From JAWWPG01 sp033850885 (lineage in GTDB: Bacteria; Actinomycetota; Actinomycetes; Propionibacteriales; Nocardioidaceae): DNA of 64,000 nucleotides. The position numbers and the translations under genes were made by a program. The stretch's first letter is position 1. Each line of letters opens with the position of its first letter. The notes under the pieces were generated by a model, which saw only the letters and a program-made list of their open reading frames with translations, was not told the origin of the DNA and searched no databases. Shown here piece after piece: positions 62,836 through 64,000 of the stretch. The stretch covers positions 93,285 through 157,284 of the forward strand of contig JAWWPG010000027.1 of NCBI GenBank assembly GCA_033850885.1. The letters run 5' to 3'.

Positions 62836-64000
62836 TCAGAAGTCCATCCCGCCCATGCCGCCCATGTCGCCGCCACCCGGTCCGGCCGGTACGGCCTTCT
62901 CGGGCTTGTCGGCGACAACAGCCTCCGTGGTGAGGAACAACGCGGCGATCGAGGCGGCGTTCTGCAGCGCAGAGCGGGTCACCTTGACCGGGTCGTTGAT
63001 CCCGGCGGCCAGCATGTCGACGTACTCCCCGGTCGCGGCGTTGAGGCCGTGACCTGGCTCGAGGTTGCGCACCTTCTCCGCGACGACTCCACCCTCAAGA
63101 CCCGCGTTGATGGCGATCTGCTTGAGCGGCGCCTCTGACGCGAACTTCACGATCGCGGCACCGGTCGCCTCGTCACCCGAGAGGTCGAGCTTCTCGAATG
63201 CGACCAGGCTCGCCTGCACCAGCGCAACGCCACCACCGGCGACGATGCCCTCCTCGACGGCAGCCTTCGCGTTGCGAACGGCGTCCTCGATGCGGTGCTT
63301 GCGCTCCTTCAGCTCGACCTCGGTGGCCGCGCCCGCCTTGATGACGGCGACGCCGCCGGCGAGCTTGGCGAGACGCTCCTGGAGCTTCTCGCGGTCGTAG
63401 TCGCTGTCGGTGTTCTCGATCTCGTTGCGGATCTGCTGCACGCGGCCGGCGATGAGGTCGGCGTCACCGGCGCCGTCCACGATCGTGGTCTCGTCCTTCG
63501 TGATGACGACCTTGCGGGCCTGGCCGAGCAGGTCGAGCGTGACGTTCTCGAGCTTGAGGCCGACCTCTTCGCTGATGACCTGACCGCCGGTGAGGGTGGC
63601 CATGTCCTGCAGCATCGCCTTGCGGCGGTCCCCGAAGCCGGGAGCCTTCACCGCAGCCGAGTTGAACGTGCCGCGGATCTTGTTGACGACGAGGGTGGCG
63701 AGGGCCTCGCCCTCGATGTCCTCGGCGACGATCAGCAACGGACGCCCGGTCTTCATCACGGCCTCGAGGACCGGGAGGAGCGTCTGGACGGTCGAGATCT
63801 TGCCGGCGTTGAACAGGATGTACGCGTCCTCGAGGACGGACTCCTGGCGCTCGGTGTCGGTCACGAAGTACGGCGAGAGGTAGCCCTTGTCGAACTGCAT
63901 GCCCTCCGTGAACTCCAGCTCGGTGCCGAAGGTGTTGCTCTCCTCGACGGTGACCACACCGTCCTTGCCGACCTTGTCGATCGCGTTGGCGATCACCTCG
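62836..64000 (-). CDS. groEL: Chaperonin GroEL, 3' part (start outside window)
   Basis: Only the last 388 residues are present; the frame is open at the window end. Recognisable segments are VEESNTFGTELEFTEGMQFDKGYLSPYF, the apical-domain VKAPGFGDRRKAMLQDMA, GGVAVIKAGAATEVELKE and the C-terminal GGDMGGMGGMDF tail. The Gly-Met tail marks the GroEL2-type housekeeping chaperonin. Forms the heptameric folding ring with GroES. Its transcript ends at the hairpin at 62770-62798. Confidence 0.97.
   Translation of the reverse strand, partial: EVIANAIDKVGKDGVVTVEESNTFGTELEFTEGMQFDKGYLSPYFVTDTERQESVLEDAYILFNAGKISTVQTLLPVLEAVMKTGRPLLIVAEDIEGEALATLVVNKIRGTFNSAAVKAPGFGDRRKAMLQDMATLTGGQVISEEVGLKLENVTLDLLGQARKVVITKDETTIVDGAGDADLIAGRVQQIRNEIENTDSDYDREKLQERLAKLAGGVAVIKAGAATEVELKERKHRIEDAVRNAKAAVEEGIVAGGGVALVQASLVAFEKLDLSGDEATGAAIVKFASEAPLKQIAINAGLEGGVVAEKVRNLEPGHGLNAATGEYVDMLAAGINDPVKVTRSALQNAASIAALFLTTEAVVADKPEKAVPAGPGGGDMGGMGGMDF

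Overview
The window is high-GC DNA packed with short-gap and 4-nt-overlapping genes, GTG/TTG starts and several near-leaderless promoters. Gene content points to a Gram-positive actinomycete. It includes a mycothiol-dependent maleylpyruvate-isomerase relative, a PriA-type histidine isomerase, DUF2530/DUF3027 proteins, an XPB helicase and a HelR-like RNA-polymerase motor. A Nocardioides-like member of the Propionibacteriales is my best guess; that is inference. No rRNA, tRNA, IS element, prophage or CRISPR array was seen.

Layout. 1-6 kb: a partial hotdog-like gene, a 22-bp repeat array, DinB, an MFS exporter, a 12-aa ORF with an extreme Shine-Dalgarno sequence, then pdxH, a CitA-type citrate synthase and serC. 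6-11 kb: a six-gene minus-strand operon (MarR, MFS, mycothiol-dependent enzyme, 27-aa membrane peptide, methyltransferase, anchored propeller protein). 11-17.8 kb: purine permease, DUF2530, DUF3027, MFS, secreted glutamic peptidase, cold-shock protein, LarE. 17.9-24.7 kb: large secreted subtilase, second repeat array, acyl-CoA synthetase, two-gene ABC exporter whose ATPase carries a PPPGAYG tail. 24.8-29.8 kb: shortened helicase-associated protein, CGNR zinc-finger regulator coupled to XPB, TPR protein. 29.9-33.2 kb: a broken lipoprotein gene abutting a DUF1800-DUF1501 secreted pair.

33.4-40.1 kb holds nearly all of histidine biosynthesis as two converging units: hisE-hisG on plus and hisD-C-B-H-priA-F-I on minus. 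Only a histidinol-phosphatase is missing. 40.3-43.6 kb: sigma factor coupled to an alkyltransferase, then HelR. 43.6-47.9 kb: a palindrome cluster, LURP-one/scramblase-like protein, HD protein, third repeat array, DUF4031-LD-carboxypeptidase fusion, CutC and a small zinc-ribbon-like protein. 47.9-56 kb: a seven-gene molybdenum hydroxylase (form II CO-dehydrogenase-like) operon, coxD-coxE-xdhC-coxS-coxL-coxM-coxG, with a perfect 24-bp hairpin between xdhC and coxS. 56-59 kb: methyltransferase, MobA-like cytidylyltransferase coupled to an M19 dipeptidase, 44-aa membrane protein. 59-64 kb: two large secreted NHL-repeat proteins and the 3' part of groEL.

The most unusual signal is a family of 22-bp tandem repeats at three places (457-667, 20825-20912, 45282-45472). 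They sit at gene 3' ends, and their own TGA/TCA supplies the stop codon of three neighbouring genes.
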